Positions 24,749 to 33,266 are shown, counted from the stretch's first letter. The stretch is DNA of 64,000 bases from Mycobacterium sp. OAS707 (GCF_014873705.1 NZ_JADBDS010000003.1:310001-374000); one strand, 5' to 3'. The notes: generated from the letters alone by a model not told the origin. Numbers and translations: made by a program.

Positions 24749-26029
24749 TCAGGCGCTGAAAACCCTTCGCAGCGCGACGAATCGGATCAACGTCGCCACC
24801 AGGTTCGCCCCGACGAGCACCGACAGCTCCACAACCCTGCCGACGGTCGGGTCGAATCGATGCAGCACGAACAGCGAGCCGCTGGTGATGGCCAGACAGA
24901 ACGCGAACACCACCAAGCCATTCAACTGATGACGAGCAACGCCAGTACGCCCACGGATGCCGAACGTGAAGGCCCGGTTGGCCGCGGTGTTGGCGATCGC
25001 GGTCAACAACAACGCGGTGAGGTTCGCGGCCTGTGCGCCCATCACGGGGTGAAGCAGCAGATACAGCAGGGCGAAGGCGAGCGTGCTCGCGATGCCGACG
25101 ATGCCGAACCGCACCATCTGCCCGACCATGCCGCGCGGTACGCCGGCCACCAGCGGCTCGCGGCCGAGGCTGCGCTGCAGCTCGCGGATCGGCAGCTCGC
25201 CGGTCGCCAGCGCCCTGCCCACCCGCCAACAGCCCTTGAGGTCGTTGATCGCAGTGCGAACGATGTCGACCCGCGAATCCGGATCGTCGACCCAGTCGAC
25301 CGGAACTTCGTGGATGCGCAGCCCGGCACGCTCGGCGATCACCAGCAGCTCGGTGTCGAAGAACCATCCGGTGTCGGCGACGTGCGGCAGCAGTTGGCGT
25401 GCGACGTCGGCACGCACGGCCTTGAAACCGCACTGCGCGTCGGAGAACTTGGCGCCGAGCACACCGCGCAGAATCAAATTGTAACTGCGAGAGACGAATT
25501 CGCGCTTGGGCCCGCGCACCACACGCGATGACGCCGCCAGCCGTGAGCCGATCGCGACGTCGGAGTGGCCCGAAATGAGCGGCGCTACAAGGGGCATCAA
25601 CGCTGACAGATCGGTGGACAGGTCGACGTCCATGTAGGCGACCACGTCGGCGTCCGAAGCCATCCACGCGGTGTACAGCGCGCCGCCGCGGCCCTTGGCG
25701 TCGAGGTGGATGACGTCGACGTCGGCCAGCTCGTCAGCCAATGAATGCGCAACGGCCAGTGTGGTGTCCGTGCTCGCATTGTCGGCGATCGTGATTCGCG
25801 ACGGGTAGGGCACCTCGGTGGCCAGGAAGTGATGCAGCCGGCGGACGCTTCCCGGAAGATCGCGCTCCTCGTTGTAGACGGGAATCACGATGTCGAGGAC
25901 GTAGCTGCGCGTCGAACGTGGCGCCGCCTCGGCCGTGGGGGAAGCCACCAGGTCAGTCACGATGTCGAGCGTCTCTAAATAGGCTGCTACCCCACTGCGC
26001 CCTACCTGGGAGCTTGCTGGAATGCTCAT
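24749..26029 (-). CDS. GT2-GtrA fusion: polyprenyl-phosphate sugar synthase with flippase-like domain
   Basis: A 426-residue protein joining two functions. Residues about 40-290 are a DPMS-like GT2 domain (V-I-P-V-Y-N-E-E, metal motif D-V-D-L-S-T, Q-C-G-F-K-A-V). Residues about 300-425 are a GtrA domain with four membrane helices (opening V-R-F-G-I-V-G). It should make a polyprenyl-phosphate sugar and help flip it outward. I prefer the ATG at 26029, because the frame continuing to 26062 overlaps the start of the divergent HIT gene. About 500 bases separate it from the giant-protein operon, so it may be transcribed separately. It parallels the separate GT2 and GtrA genes at 17997-19257. Confidence 0.88.
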   Translation of the reverse strand: MSIPASSQVGRSGVAAYLETLDIVTDLVASPTAEAAPRSTRSYVLDIVIPVYNEERDLPGSVRRLHHFLATEVPYPSRITIADNASTDTTLAVAHSLADELADVDVIHLDAKGRGGALYTAWMASDADVVAYMDVDLSTDLSALMPLVAPLISGHSDVAIGSRLAASSRVVRGPKREFVSRSYNLILRGVLGAKFSDAQCGFKAVRADVARQLLPHVADTGWFFDTELLVIAERAGLRIHEVPVDWVDDPDSRVDIVRTAINDLKGCWRVGRALATGELPIRELQRSLGREPLVAGVPRGMVGQMVRFGIVGIASTLAFALLYLLLHPVMGAQAANLTALLLTAIANTAANRAFTFGIRGRTGVARHQLNGLVVFAFCLAITSGSLFVLHRFDPTVGRVVELSVLVGANLVATLIRFVALRRVFSA

Positions 26030-26033
26030 CGGC

Positions 26034-26438
26034 ATGTCGACCGTTTTCACCAAGATCATCAACGGGGAAATACCGGGCCGGTTCGTCTACGAGGACGACG
26101 ACGTGGTCGCCTTCCTGACGATCGCGCCGATCACGCAGGGCCACACGCTGGTGGTGCCGCGCGCCGAGATCGACCAGTGGCAGGATGTCGACGCCCCCGA
26201 GTTCAACCGGGTGATGGCCGCCTCGCAGCTGATCGGCAAGGCCGTCTGCAAGGCATTCGACGTCGAGCGCGCGGGGCTGATCATCGCGGGGCTCGAGGTG
26301 CCGCACCTACACGTGCACGTCTTCCCGGCCCGCAACCTGAGCGACTTCGGCTTCGCCAACGCCGATCAGAACCCTTCGGCCGAATCACTCGATGAGGCAC
26401 AGTCGAAGATCAAAGCGGCGCTGAACGAATTGGCTTGA
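26034..26438 (+). CDS. HIT-family protein, Rv0759c-type
   Basis: A 134-residue histidine-triad protein with the catalytic H-L-H-V-H-V-F motif near residue 90 and the family opening F-T-K-I-I-N-G-E-I-P-G-R. HIT proteins hydrolyse or transfer nucleoside monophosphates, acting on substrates such as adenosine phosphoramidate or dinucleoside polyphosphates. The start at 26034 gives the usual N-terminus, and an in-frame ATG at 26022 is less likely. It is convergent with phoR, exactly as Rv0759c is with Rv0758, and divergent from the GT2-GtrA gene with almost no space, so its promoter must lie inside that gene. Confidence 0.93.
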   Translation: MSTVFTKIINGEIPGRFVYEDDDVVAFLTIAPITQGHTLVVPRAEIDQWQDVDAPEFNRVMAASQLIGKAVCKAFDVERAGLIIAGLEVPHLHVHVFPARNLSDFGFANADQNPSAESLDEAQSKIKAALNELA

Positions 26439-26441
26439 GCC

Positions 26442-27878
26442 TCAACTGACCTGAGCGGGCACGTCGGCGATTCGCGGCAGGTTGACCTTGAATCGACAGC
26501 CCTCGCCCGGCGCCGTGACGACGCTGACGGAGCCACCGTGGGCGTGAACCAGCGAGTCGACGATCGAAAGGCCCAGGCCGGTGCCGCCGCTGGCGCGGGC
26601 GCGTGACGAGTCGGCGCGGTAGAACCGCTCGAACACCCGGTGCGCGTCGTCCTTACTCATGCCGGGCCCCTCATCGCACACCTCGAGCACCGCGTTGTCC
26701 CCGTTGGTGCCGACCCGCACTGTGATGCCTGCGGTGTCGGGGGTGTGCTGCAACGCGTTGGCGACAAGATTGCCCAGCACCTGACGCAGCCTGGCCTCGT
26801 CGCCAAGTACTTCCGGCGTGCCAGGCCCGTCGAACACCTCCATCGTGATCTTGCGTGCCGGTGGCGCGATCGACTGCGCGTCGTGCACGGCGTCGGTGGC
26901 GATGGCCAGCAGGTCGACGCGGTGACGGTCCAGCGGGCGCTGCTGGTCGAGGCGGGCCAGTAGCAGCAGATCCTCGACGAGCAGACCCATGCGACGGGAT
27001 TCGCTCTCGATGCGGTTCATCAGCATCTCGACGTCGTTGGCTGCGCCCTGCCGGTACAACTCGGCGAAACCGCGGATGGTGGTCAGTGGGGTGCGCAACT
27101 CATGGCTGGCGTCGGTGATGAATCGCCGCATCCGGTCCTCGGAGGTGCGCGCCGCCTCGGCCGACGACTCCGACGACGCCACGGCCCGCTGGATCTGCGC
27201 GAGCATTCCGTTCAGCGCGGCCGACAACCGGCCCACCTCCGTGCGCGGATCCCGTTCTGGGACACGACGATCCAGCTGTCCGGCGGCGATAGCCGCCGCG
27301 GTGCGCTCCACCTCCACCAGTGGCCGCAGGCTGCGATGCACCACCCAATACCCGACGACACCGAGCACCAGCAGCACCGCACCGCCGATACCGAGCTGCG
27401 CGTAAATCAGCGCCCGCACGGTCGTCTGGACATCGGACAGGTCGATCGCGACGGTGGTCAGCTCGCCGCGGATTCCGCGCACACTCATCGCCCGCCACTG
27501 CACGTTCGAGTGGTCGATCGAGCCGACGGTCACCGGCACCGGCCCCACGTCGTTGTCGGCCGGTAGCGCGGGCTCGGCCGCGCGGTCGTTGACCGCCATC
27601 CAGATGCGGCCGTCGGGATCGATGCCGCGCACGTAGAAGTTGGACGGCGGCCTGGCCGGGTTGGGGCCCTCGATCGGCGGGGCGGGCATTCGTCGTGGGG
27701 CCTGCGCCCAGCTGCGGGAGGCGTCAAGCAGCGTCTCGTCGACGCGGTTGGTCAGGTCGTGGCGCAGGATCGTGGTGACGGCGATGCCGGACGCCAGCAG
27801 GCCGCCGGCCACCAGCACAAGGGTGGCGGCGACCAGCCCGACTCTCAGGGGTATGCCTCGCCCGCGCAGGACCGCCAT
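26442..27878 (-). CDS. phoR: Sensor histidine kinase PhoR
   Basis: A 478-residue membrane histidine kinase, the partner of PhoP. An N-terminal membrane helix (about residues 12-38), an extracytoplasmic sensor segment (about 39-150) and a second helix (about 155-180) are followed by a HAMP domain, the dimerisation domain with His259 in SHELRTPL, and an ATP-binding domain with N-A-L-Q-H-T, D-E-G-P-G-M and G-G-T-G-L-G-L. His259 fits the numbering known for M. tuberculosis PhoR. It lies 21 bases downstream of phoP. PhoPR controls virulence lipids, acid response and secretion in M. tuberculosis. Confidence 0.96.
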   Translation of the reverse strand: MAVLRGRGIPLRVGLVAATLVLVAGGLLASGIAVTTILRHDLTNRVDETLLDASRSWAQAPRRMPAPPIEGPNPARPPSNFYVRGIDPDGRIWMAVNDRAAEPALPADNDVGPVPVTVGSIDHSNVQWRAMSVRGIRGELTTVAIDLSDVQTTVRALIYAQLGIGGAVLLVLGVVGYWVVHRSLRPLVEVERTAAAIAAGQLDRRVPERDPRTEVGRLSAALNGMLAQIQRAVASSESSAEAARTSEDRMRRFITDASHELRTPLTTIRGFAELYRQGAANDVEMLMNRIESESRRMGLLVEDLLLLARLDQQRPLDRHRVDLLAIATDAVHDAQSIAPPARKITMEVFDGPGTPEVLGDEARLRQVLGNLVANALQHTPDTAGITVRVGTNGDNAVLEVCDEGPGMSKDDAHRVFERFYRADSSRARASGGTGLGLSIVDSLVHAHGGSVSVVTAPGEGCRFKVNLPRIADVPAQVS

Positions 27879-27899
27879 CCCCCTATTCTCGCGAACTTG

Positions 27900-28652
27900 C
27901 TAACGCGGTTCACGCAGGACGTACCCGACGCCCCGCAATGTGTGCAACAGCCGCTTCTCGCCGGTGTCGATCTTGCGCCGCAGATAGGACACATAGGATT
28001 CGACGACGTTGACGTCGCCGCCGAAGTCGTAGCGCCAGACGTGGTCGAGGATCTTGGGCTTCGACAGCACCGTGCCTGCATTGATGATGAAGTAGCGCAG
28101 CAGCGTGAACTCCGTCGGCGACAGCGAAACGGGCTCGCCGGCCTTCCAGACCTCGTGGGTGTCCTCGTCGAGCTCGATGTCGGCGAAGGTGAGCCGGGCG
28201 TTGCGGGGTTCCTCGACGCCGCGGCCGGACCGGCGAAGGATCACCCGCAGCCGGGCCACCACCTCTTCGAGGGAAAACGGCTTGGTGACATAGTCGTCGC
28301 CGCCAAGCGTCAAGCCCGCGATCTTGTCCTGCAGGGAGTCGCGGGCGGTCAGGAACAACGCCGGGGAATCGATGCCGTCCGCGCGCAGCCTGCGCAGCAA
28401 CCCGAAGCCGTCCATGCCCGGCATCATCACGTCGAGGATGACCGCATCGGGCCGTACTTCACGCGCCTTGTCCAGCGCCGCGGGCCCATTGGACGCGGTG
28501 TGGACCTCGAAACCTTGGAACTTCAGGCTCACCGACAGGAGCTCGACGATATTGGTCTCGTCGTCCACGACGAGAACCCGCGCCTCTGGAGTGTTGTCAG
28601 GTAATGCAGCCATCGCCATTCCGCTAATGTCCACGACTTCACTTGGAATCAT
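27900..28652 (-). CDS. phoP: Response regulator PhoP
   Basis: A 250-residue OmpR-family response regulator. The receiver domain has the phosphoacceptor Asp74 in VILDVMMPG (Asp71 in M. tuberculosis) and the conserved T-A-R and K-P-F. The winged-helix domain ends in T-L-R-G-V-G-Y-V-L-R-E. Outside the N-terminus it closely matches the remembered M. tuberculosis sequence. The start at 28652 gives a length close to the known protein, with ATG codons at 28619 and 28613 as alternatives. A PhoP-box-like direct repeat lies 11 bases upstream of this start, which suggests autoregulation. Confidence 0.97.
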   Translation of the reverse strand: MIPSEVVDISGMAMAALPDNTPEARVLVVDDETNIVELLSVSLKFQGFEVHTASNGPAALDKAREVRPDAVILDVMMPGMDGFGLLRRLRADGIDSPALFLTARDSLQDKIAGLTLGGDDYVTKPFSLEEVVARLRVILRRSGRGVEEPRNARLTFADIELDEDTHEVWKAGEPVSLSPTEFTLLRYFIINAGTVLSKPKILDHVWRYDFGGDVNVVESYVSYLRRKIDTGEKRLLHTLRGVGYVLREPR

Positions 28653-28663
28653 GCTGCATGAAG

Positions 28664-28681
28664 CCTGTCAGCTCCCTGTGA
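28664..28681 (-). promoter_or_regulatory. Putative PhoP box upstream of phoP
   Basis: On the minus strand the sequence reads TCACAGG-GAGC-TGACAGG: two 7-base direct repeats separated by 4 bases. The known mycobacterial PhoP box is two TCACAGC-like repeats with a 4-base spacer, so the match is good (6 of 7 and 5 of 7). It lies between phoP and the divergent repeat protein at 28746 and could regulate both. Confidence 0.6.
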
Positions 28682-28745
28682 GTTTGTTTTCAGGCGCTAC
28701 GCGGAAGCCTCAGGTGCGCCGACGCTACACCCATAGACTGAGCCC

Positions 28746-29450
28746 ATGAACCTCGGCAAAGCGCTGACGGATCTCGCCACCACGCCGGTACGCGTCGGTA
28801 TCGCGGTCGCGGAAACCGGTCTCGACATCGCCAAGAGCGCGCTGGGGCAGGCCCAATCGGGGTCCGGATCGGTGGCCCACATCCTCGGCATCGACGACGC
28901 CGTCGAACGCGCGAACCGGCTGGCCAGGCTGATGGATGCCGATCAACCGCTCGGCCGCGCGCTGGCGCCGGACGGTCCGGTGGATCGCCTGCTTCAGCCC
29001 GGCGGCTTGGTCGACCGGCTGACCGCGCCGGGAGGTGTGCTGGACCGGGCCACGCAGGAGAACAGTGGCCTGATGCGCGCGATCGAACCGGGCGGACTGA
29101 TCGATCAGCTCCTCGCCGAGGACGGTTTGGTCAACCGGGTGCTCGCAGAAGACGGCGTGGCCGATCGGCTTCTCGCCGAAGGTGGGGTGATCGACACCCT
29201 CACCGCGAAGAATGGTCCGCTCGAGCAGCTCGCGATGGTCGCGGACACACTCAACCGGCTGACGCCCGGACTCGAGGCGTTGGAGCCGACGATCGAAGCG
29301 CTGCGGGAGGCCGTGATCACGCTGAGCCAGGTGGTCAATCCGCTGAGCAACATCGCCGACCGCATCCCGTTCCCGGGCCGCAGGCCGAGAAGCCGCCCGT
29401 CATCGGCTAGGCCCGTGCCGTCGCAGCGGATCATCGAAGCCGAGGAGTGA
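28746..29450 (+). CDS. Decapeptide-repeat protein divergent from phoP, probable Rv0756c counterpart
   Basis: A 234-residue protein whose position, divergent from phoP, matches Rv0756c. Residues 71-160 form nine consecutive 10-residue repeats of the form R-L-L-A-x-x-G-[LV]-[VI]-D, with no insertions. Flanking regions are an amphipathic N-terminal helix, a helical segment at 160-205 and an Arg/Pro/Ser-rich basic tail. There is no signal peptide. The regular repeat suggests a solenoid or extended scaffold. Function is unknown. The shared 90-base promoter region holds the PhoP-box-like repeat. Confidence 0.82.
   Translation: MNLGKALTDLATTPVRVGIAVAETGLDIAKSALGQAQSGSGSVAHILGIDDAVERANRLARLMDADQPLGRALAPDGPVDRLLQPGGLVDRLTAPGGVLDRATQENSGLMRAIEPGGLIDQLLAEDGLVNRVLAEDGVADRLLAEGGVIDTLTAKNGPLEQLAMVADTLNRLTPGLEALEPTIEALREAVITLSQVVNPLSNIADRIPFPGRRPRSRPSSARPVPSQRIIEAEE
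28956..29225 (+). repeat. Nine decapeptide repeats (codons 71-160)
   Basis: Nine adjacent 30-base coding units encode segments such as RLLQPGGLVD, RVLAEDGVAD and RLLAEGGVID. Gly7 and an aliphatic residue at position 8 or 9 are conserved in almost all units; unit 4 (RATQENSGLM) is the most divergent. The DNA has drifted more than the protein, so the repeat is old and selected at protein level. Confidence 0.85.
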
Positions 29451-29452
29451 CC

Positions 29453-29782
29453 TCAGCCCTCCGCTTCGACGACCTCGATGCTCTTCGAGATGTTCTCCGG
29501 AGCCGGAGGGTGCTCGTCGTCCTGCCACTCCTGAAGCAATAGGACGACGGCGCCGCGCAAGATACGGACGTATTCATCGACATCGCCGGACTGCTTGTAT
29601 GACTCGATCCTGGCTGCGACCTCGGGCGCCACTGGTTTCAGGGCCGTGGCGATGCTGAGGCCGAGGCGGCCCTCGGTGCTGGCACTTTTGTCGAGGAGCG
29701 TCAGCAGCTGCTCGACCTCCGGCCGGGCCAGGCCCGGATAGATCCGGGAGAAGTCATCGAGCAGGTCGTCTTTGACACTCAC
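29453..29782 (-). CDS. Small hypothetical helical protein
   Basis: A 109-residue, mostly helical, acidic cytoplasmic protein with no motif that I recognise. It has no signal peptide or membrane segment. It is convergent with the decapeptide-repeat gene, with two bases between the stops, and lies upstream of and opposite to tRNA-Thr. Composition and codon use look like those of its neighbours, so it is probably a real gene. Confidence 0.65.
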   Translation of the reverse strand: MSVKDDLLDDFSRIYPGLARPEVEQLLTLLDKSASTEGRLGLSIATALKPVAPEVAARIESYKQSGDVDEYVRILRGAVVLLLQEWQDDEHPPAPENISKSIEVVEAEG

Positions 29783-29831
29783 GGGCAGCGGACTTCCCGA
29801 ACCGGCGACCCGATAAACTCTTAGCCCGCAG

Positions 29832-29906
29832 GCCTCCTTAGCTCAGTGGTAGAGCGTTCGCCTTGTAAGCGGAATGTCATCGGTTCAATCCCGATAGGAG
29901 GCTCCA
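29832..29906 (+). tRNA. tRNA-Thr (anticodon TGT)
   Basis: A complete cloverleaf: acceptor arms GCCTCCT and AGGAGGC, D arm with AGCTCAGTGGTAGAGC, anticodon stem TTCGC/GCGGA around loop CTTGTAA giving anticodon TGT (threonine), and T arm with GGTTCAATCCC. CCA is encoded at 29904-29906. Confidence 0.95.
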
Positions 29907-29950
29907 CTTGGCGGCGCTGGTTGTCGGTAGCCAGCCGTAGCGTCACTCGC

Positions 29951-30355
29951 ATGAGACAGTGTCGCGGTTGCGGTTCAGTTCTCTTGAAACGCAGCCAAAA
30001 GATCTACTGCAGCAACGCATGTCAGGCGTCGGTCCGCCGCGACAACGGTACGAAGCGGTGGCTCGAGTCCGGCGATGCGGTCGTCGCCACTTCCCGCGGT
30101 CACTACATCCGGATGTATCTCGTAGCCGCTCAGTCGGGCTGCTGCGCGATCTGCGGCGGAGCCAGCACCTGGCTTGGCCTGCCACTGGCATTGGTGTTGG
30201 ACCACATCGATGGTGACCCGACCAACAATCGACGAGACAACCTGCGGCTGATCTGTCCGAACTGCGACTCGCAGCTTCCGACCTATAAGAGTCGGAATCG
30301 CGGCAACGGGCGCCATTACCGCCGGCAGCGATACGCCGACGGTCAGTCGTACTGA
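29951..30355 (+). CDS. HNH endonuclease
   Basis: A 134-residue protein. The N-terminus has a zinc-ribbon pair, CRGCG and CSNAC, and the C-terminal half holds the HNH nuclease core: C-C-A-I-C-G-G, then L-D-H-I-D-G-D-P-T-N-N-R-R-D-N-L-R, then C-P-N-C. It should be a metal-dependent nuclease of the mobile or phage-linked type. The ATG at 29951 starts just before the first zinc motif. The frame is open back into the tRNA gene, and that part is not coding. It lies 44 bases after tRNA-Thr, a usual landing site for mobile DNA, but I see no integrase or attachment repeat nearby. Confidence 0.82.
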   Translation: MRQCRGCGSVLLKRSQKIYCSNACQASVRRDNGTKRWLESGDAVVATSRGHYIRMYLVAAQSGCCAICGGASTWLGLPLALVLDHIDGDPTNNRRDNLRLICPNCDSQLPTYKSRNRGNGRHYRRQRYADGQSY

Positions 30356-30429
30356 ACTCGCGACTCTCTCCGTCACGCGAAATCGCTGCGACACCGACGT
30401 TTGCGGCGCCGACGCCCGATAATGCGACC

Positions 30430-33258
30430 GTGGTCGCGGAGCTGATCGAGCGCGAAGGCCAACTGGCGGCTGGCGCCGCACTGATACGGCAGGCGCTGGA
30501 GGGCGTCGGCAACCTGCTCATCGTCGAGGGCCTTGCGGGTACCGGCAAAACTCGGCTGCTGACTGAGCTTGTCGCGATCGCCCGGGCGCAGCCGATGGCG
30601 ATCCTGACGGCCGCGGGCGGTGAGCTCGAGATGGACGTGACTTACGGGATCGCCCGCCAGTTGTTCGAGCGACGGCTGCACGACGCCCCGGCCGCTGAGC
30701 GGCATCGGCTGCTGTCGGGTGCGGCGAAGCTGGCACAGGCCGCGGTGGTTCCGGATACGGATGTCGAGTTCTCGCCGGCCACCGGCGTCGATCACGGTCT
30801 GTACTGGCTTGTCGCGAACATCGAGTCCGACGGGCCGCTCGTCCTGGTCGTCGACGACGCGCAGTGGGCCGACGCGGAGTCGCTGCGGTTCCTGCTGTAC
30901 CTGGCGCGCCGCGTCGGATCGCTGCGCGTGCTGATCGTGGTCGCGATCCGCACGGGCGAACTGCCCGCGGACCCCGCGCTGATCCGCCACCTGCGCGCCC
31001 AAGCGGTCCGGACCATCGTCGTCGAGCCGCTCAGCGAGGCCGGCAGCGAAGCGCTGTTACGCGCACGCTTCGACGGCGCGCTGCCGACCGCGGTCGCGCG
31101 GGCCTGCCACCGCGTATCGGGTGGCAACCCGTTCTTCCTCGGGCAGGTCGCGGACGCGCTGCCGGACGCCCAAGGTGTCGACGAGCGGGCTCTGATCGAG
31201 CGGGTGGACACGCTCGTGCCGGACGAGGTCCGCGTGTCGATTCTGCTGCGCCTCAGTCGAATTGGTGACGACGCCCGCCGGCTGGCCGAGGCGTTGGCGG
31301 TGGCAGGCGACGGCGTGTCGGCGCAGGTGCTGGCGGCAATGGTCCAGCGTCCGGTACCCGCGACGGCTGGCATGCTCGATGACCTGGTGCGCGCTGGGAT
31401 CGCCGCGCCCGGCGAACCGGCGCGCGTCGTCCATCCCGTCGTGCGCACGGCGATCTATCACGACATCCGCCCCGACCGGCGCGAGTGGCTGCATGCCGCT
31501 GCGGCCGCCGCGCTGCGCGCCGCTGCGGCGCCGGTGGAGGAGGTCGCCCACCATCTCGGACTCACCAGCCCGGCCGGCGACGAGGGGGTGGCCAGTACGT
31601 TGCGCGCTGCCGGCGAGCGTGCCCTGGCGCGTGGCGCGACCCAAACGGCGACCGCAATGCTGCGTCGGGCGCTCACGGAGCCGCCTGCGCCAGCGGATCT
31701 CGCCGCGGTGCTCGTCGCGCTCGGCGAGTCCGAGTTCCGCAGCGGCGCAAACGCGGAGACACTCGGGCATCTCGAGCAGGCGCTGCAATTGCGGCCCGAC
31801 AGTCAGCTGTCCGTGCGGGCGGCGGTCACGCTCGCGTCGGCGCTGTTCGCGCAGGGCCGCGTCGGTGAAGCGTTCTCGGCACTCGAACGCGAGGGCAGGC
31901 GGATCGGCGGCGCCGGCACGCTGCGGCTCGACACCGAGCGCGTATTGCTCGCCAACTGGATCCGAGATTCGACACAGCCACCGTGGCGCGACGCGTTGCT
32001 CGCAGACTTCCGCCGCCTGCAAGGCGCCACGCCCGAGGAGCGCTTCGCGCTCGTGCAGGCCGCGATTGGACAGGCCTTCGACCCCGGTTCCGATAGCGAG
32101 TCGGCGGCGGCACTCGCCCGCCGCGCGATAGGCGATGGCGCCCTGATCGCGGAGTTTCCAGTCGACAACGTTGGCGGCGCTCAAGCCACCTACGTGCTGG
32201 TGATGGCCGAGGATCTCGAAGTCGCCGAGACGGAGATCGCGGCGCTGCTGGCGCGGGCGCGGGAGCGCGGATCGGTCGCCGAGTTGTTGCAGGCGTCCAT
32301 GCTCGCCGGCCAGGTTGCACTGGCACGGGGCCGACTCGCGTCGGCGGCGGCGGACTTCGAGGTCGGACTCAACGCCGCGCTGTCTCTTGGCGAATCGCCC
32401 ATCGCACACCGCTCGATCGCGTTTGCCTCGAGCTGGCTGATCGAGGCGCTGCTGGGCCGGGGCCAGGTCGACGCCGCGCGCAAGGTGCTCGAAGGCGTCC
32501 AGGCCCTCGACGCCTTCGAGCGACACGAGCTCGTGTGGGCGCGAGCGGGGCGCGGCTGGGTGCGGCTCCTCGTCGATCAGGACGCCGACGGCGCCGCCGC
32601 TGACTTCCTGGCTTTCGGCGACGCCGCGCTCGCCGGCGGCTACGAGGAGCGCGGCGCACTGTGGCGGCTGTGGGCCGCGCAAGCATTGGCTGCGGCGGGC
32701 GCGGGCGAGCGCGCGGCCGCGCTGGCCGACGAGCAGTTGACGATCGCCCGCGCGTGGGGCGCGCCCGGGGGCCTGGGTATGGCGCTTCGCGTGCGCGCGG
32801 CCGTCGACCCGTACGCCGACGGTGGTTCGACGCTCGATCGCGCTATCGCGTCGTTGCGCGACTCCGCGTATCGCCTCGAGCTCGCGCGGGCGCTTGTCGA
32901 TCGCGGACGGCTGCTGCGACGCGACGGGCGGCGCGTCGCAGCGCGGTCGCTGTTCGAGGAGGGCATGGAACTCGGCGCGCGGTGTGAGGCGGCGCCGCTT
33001 GTGGAAGCCGCGCGCGCCGAACTCGTCGTGCTCGGCGCGCGACCACGACGGCTGATGGTCTCCGGTGTGGAGGCGCTGACGGCGGCTGAGCGCCGCGTGG
33101 CCGACCTGGCTGCGACCGGGCTCGCCAACCGCGAGATCGCGCAGACGTTGTTCGTGACCGAGAAGACCATCGAGGCCCATCTGCACCGCGTGTTCCGCAA
33201 GCTCGCGATCCGATCGCGCCGGCAACTGCCGACGCTGCTCGCCGAGGCGGGACCCTAA
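30430..33258 (+). CDS. LuxR-family ATPase regulator (LAL type), first of two
   Basis: A 942-residue large ATP-binding LuxR-type regulator. Residues 33-41 form the Walker A motif (GLAGTGKT), the Walker B region is L-V-L-V-V-D-D-A-Q-W-A-D, the middle is a long helical TPR-like region, and residues about 875-938 are a LuxR helix-turn-helix (E-R-R-V-A-D-L ... K-T-I-E-A-H). Such proteins act as ATP-dependent transcription activators responding to small molecules. A GTG start is used. The gene is preceded by the HNH gene and followed by a weak hairpin at 33267. Confidence 0.9.
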   Translation: MVAELIEREGQLAAGAALIRQALEGVGNLLIVEGLAGTGKTRLLTELVAIARAQPMAILTAAGGELEMDVTYGIARQLFERRLHDAPAAERHRLLSGAAKLAQAAVVPDTDVEFSPATGVDHGLYWLVANIESDGPLVLVVDDAQWADAESLRFLLYLARRVGSLRVLIVVAIRTGELPADPALIRHLRAQAVRTIVVEPLSEAGSEALLRARFDGALPTAVARACHRVSGGNPFFLGQVADALPDAQGVDERALIERVDTLVPDEVRVSILLRLSRIGDDARRLAEALAVAGDGVSAQVLAAMVQRPVPATAGMLDDLVRAGIAAPGEPARVVHPVVRTAIYHDIRPDRREWLHAAAAAALRAAAAPVEEVAHHLGLTSPAGDEGVASTLRAAGERALARGATQTATAMLRRALTEPPAPADLAAVLVALGESEFRSGANAETLGHLEQALQLRPDSQLSVRAAVTLASALFAQGRVGEAFSALEREGRRIGGAGTLRLDTERVLLANWIRDSTQPPWRDALLADFRRLQGATPEERFALVQAAIGQAFDPGSDSESAAALARRAIGDGALIAEFPVDNVGGAQATYVLVMAEDLEVAETEIAALLARARERGSVAELLQASMLAGQVALARGRLASAAADFEVGLNAALSLGESPIAHRSIAFASSWLIEALLGRGQVDAARKVLEGVQALDAFERHELVWARAGRGWVRLLVDQDADGAAADFLAFGDAALAGGYEERGALWRLWAAQALAAAGAGERAAALADEQLTIARAWGAPGGLGMALRVRAAVDPYADGGSTLDRAIASLRDSAYRLELARALVDRGRLLRRDGRRVAARSLFEEGMELGARCEAAPLVEAARAELVVLGARPRRLMVSGVEALTAAERRVADLAATGLANREIAQTLFVTEKTIEAHLHRVFRKLAIRSRRQLPTLLAEAGP

Positions 33259-33266
33259 CACAAAAG

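Noticed and set aside
29832..30355. Integrated genomic island at tRNA-Thr
   Set aside because: No integrase, transposase or repeat of the tRNA end was seen in the following sequence; an HNH gene alone is not enough.
31057..33261. A 734-codon minus-strand frame opposite the first LuxR-type regulator
   Set aside because: Shadow frame with Arg/Gln-rich composition. The plus-strand frame has Walker and helix-turn-helix motifs.
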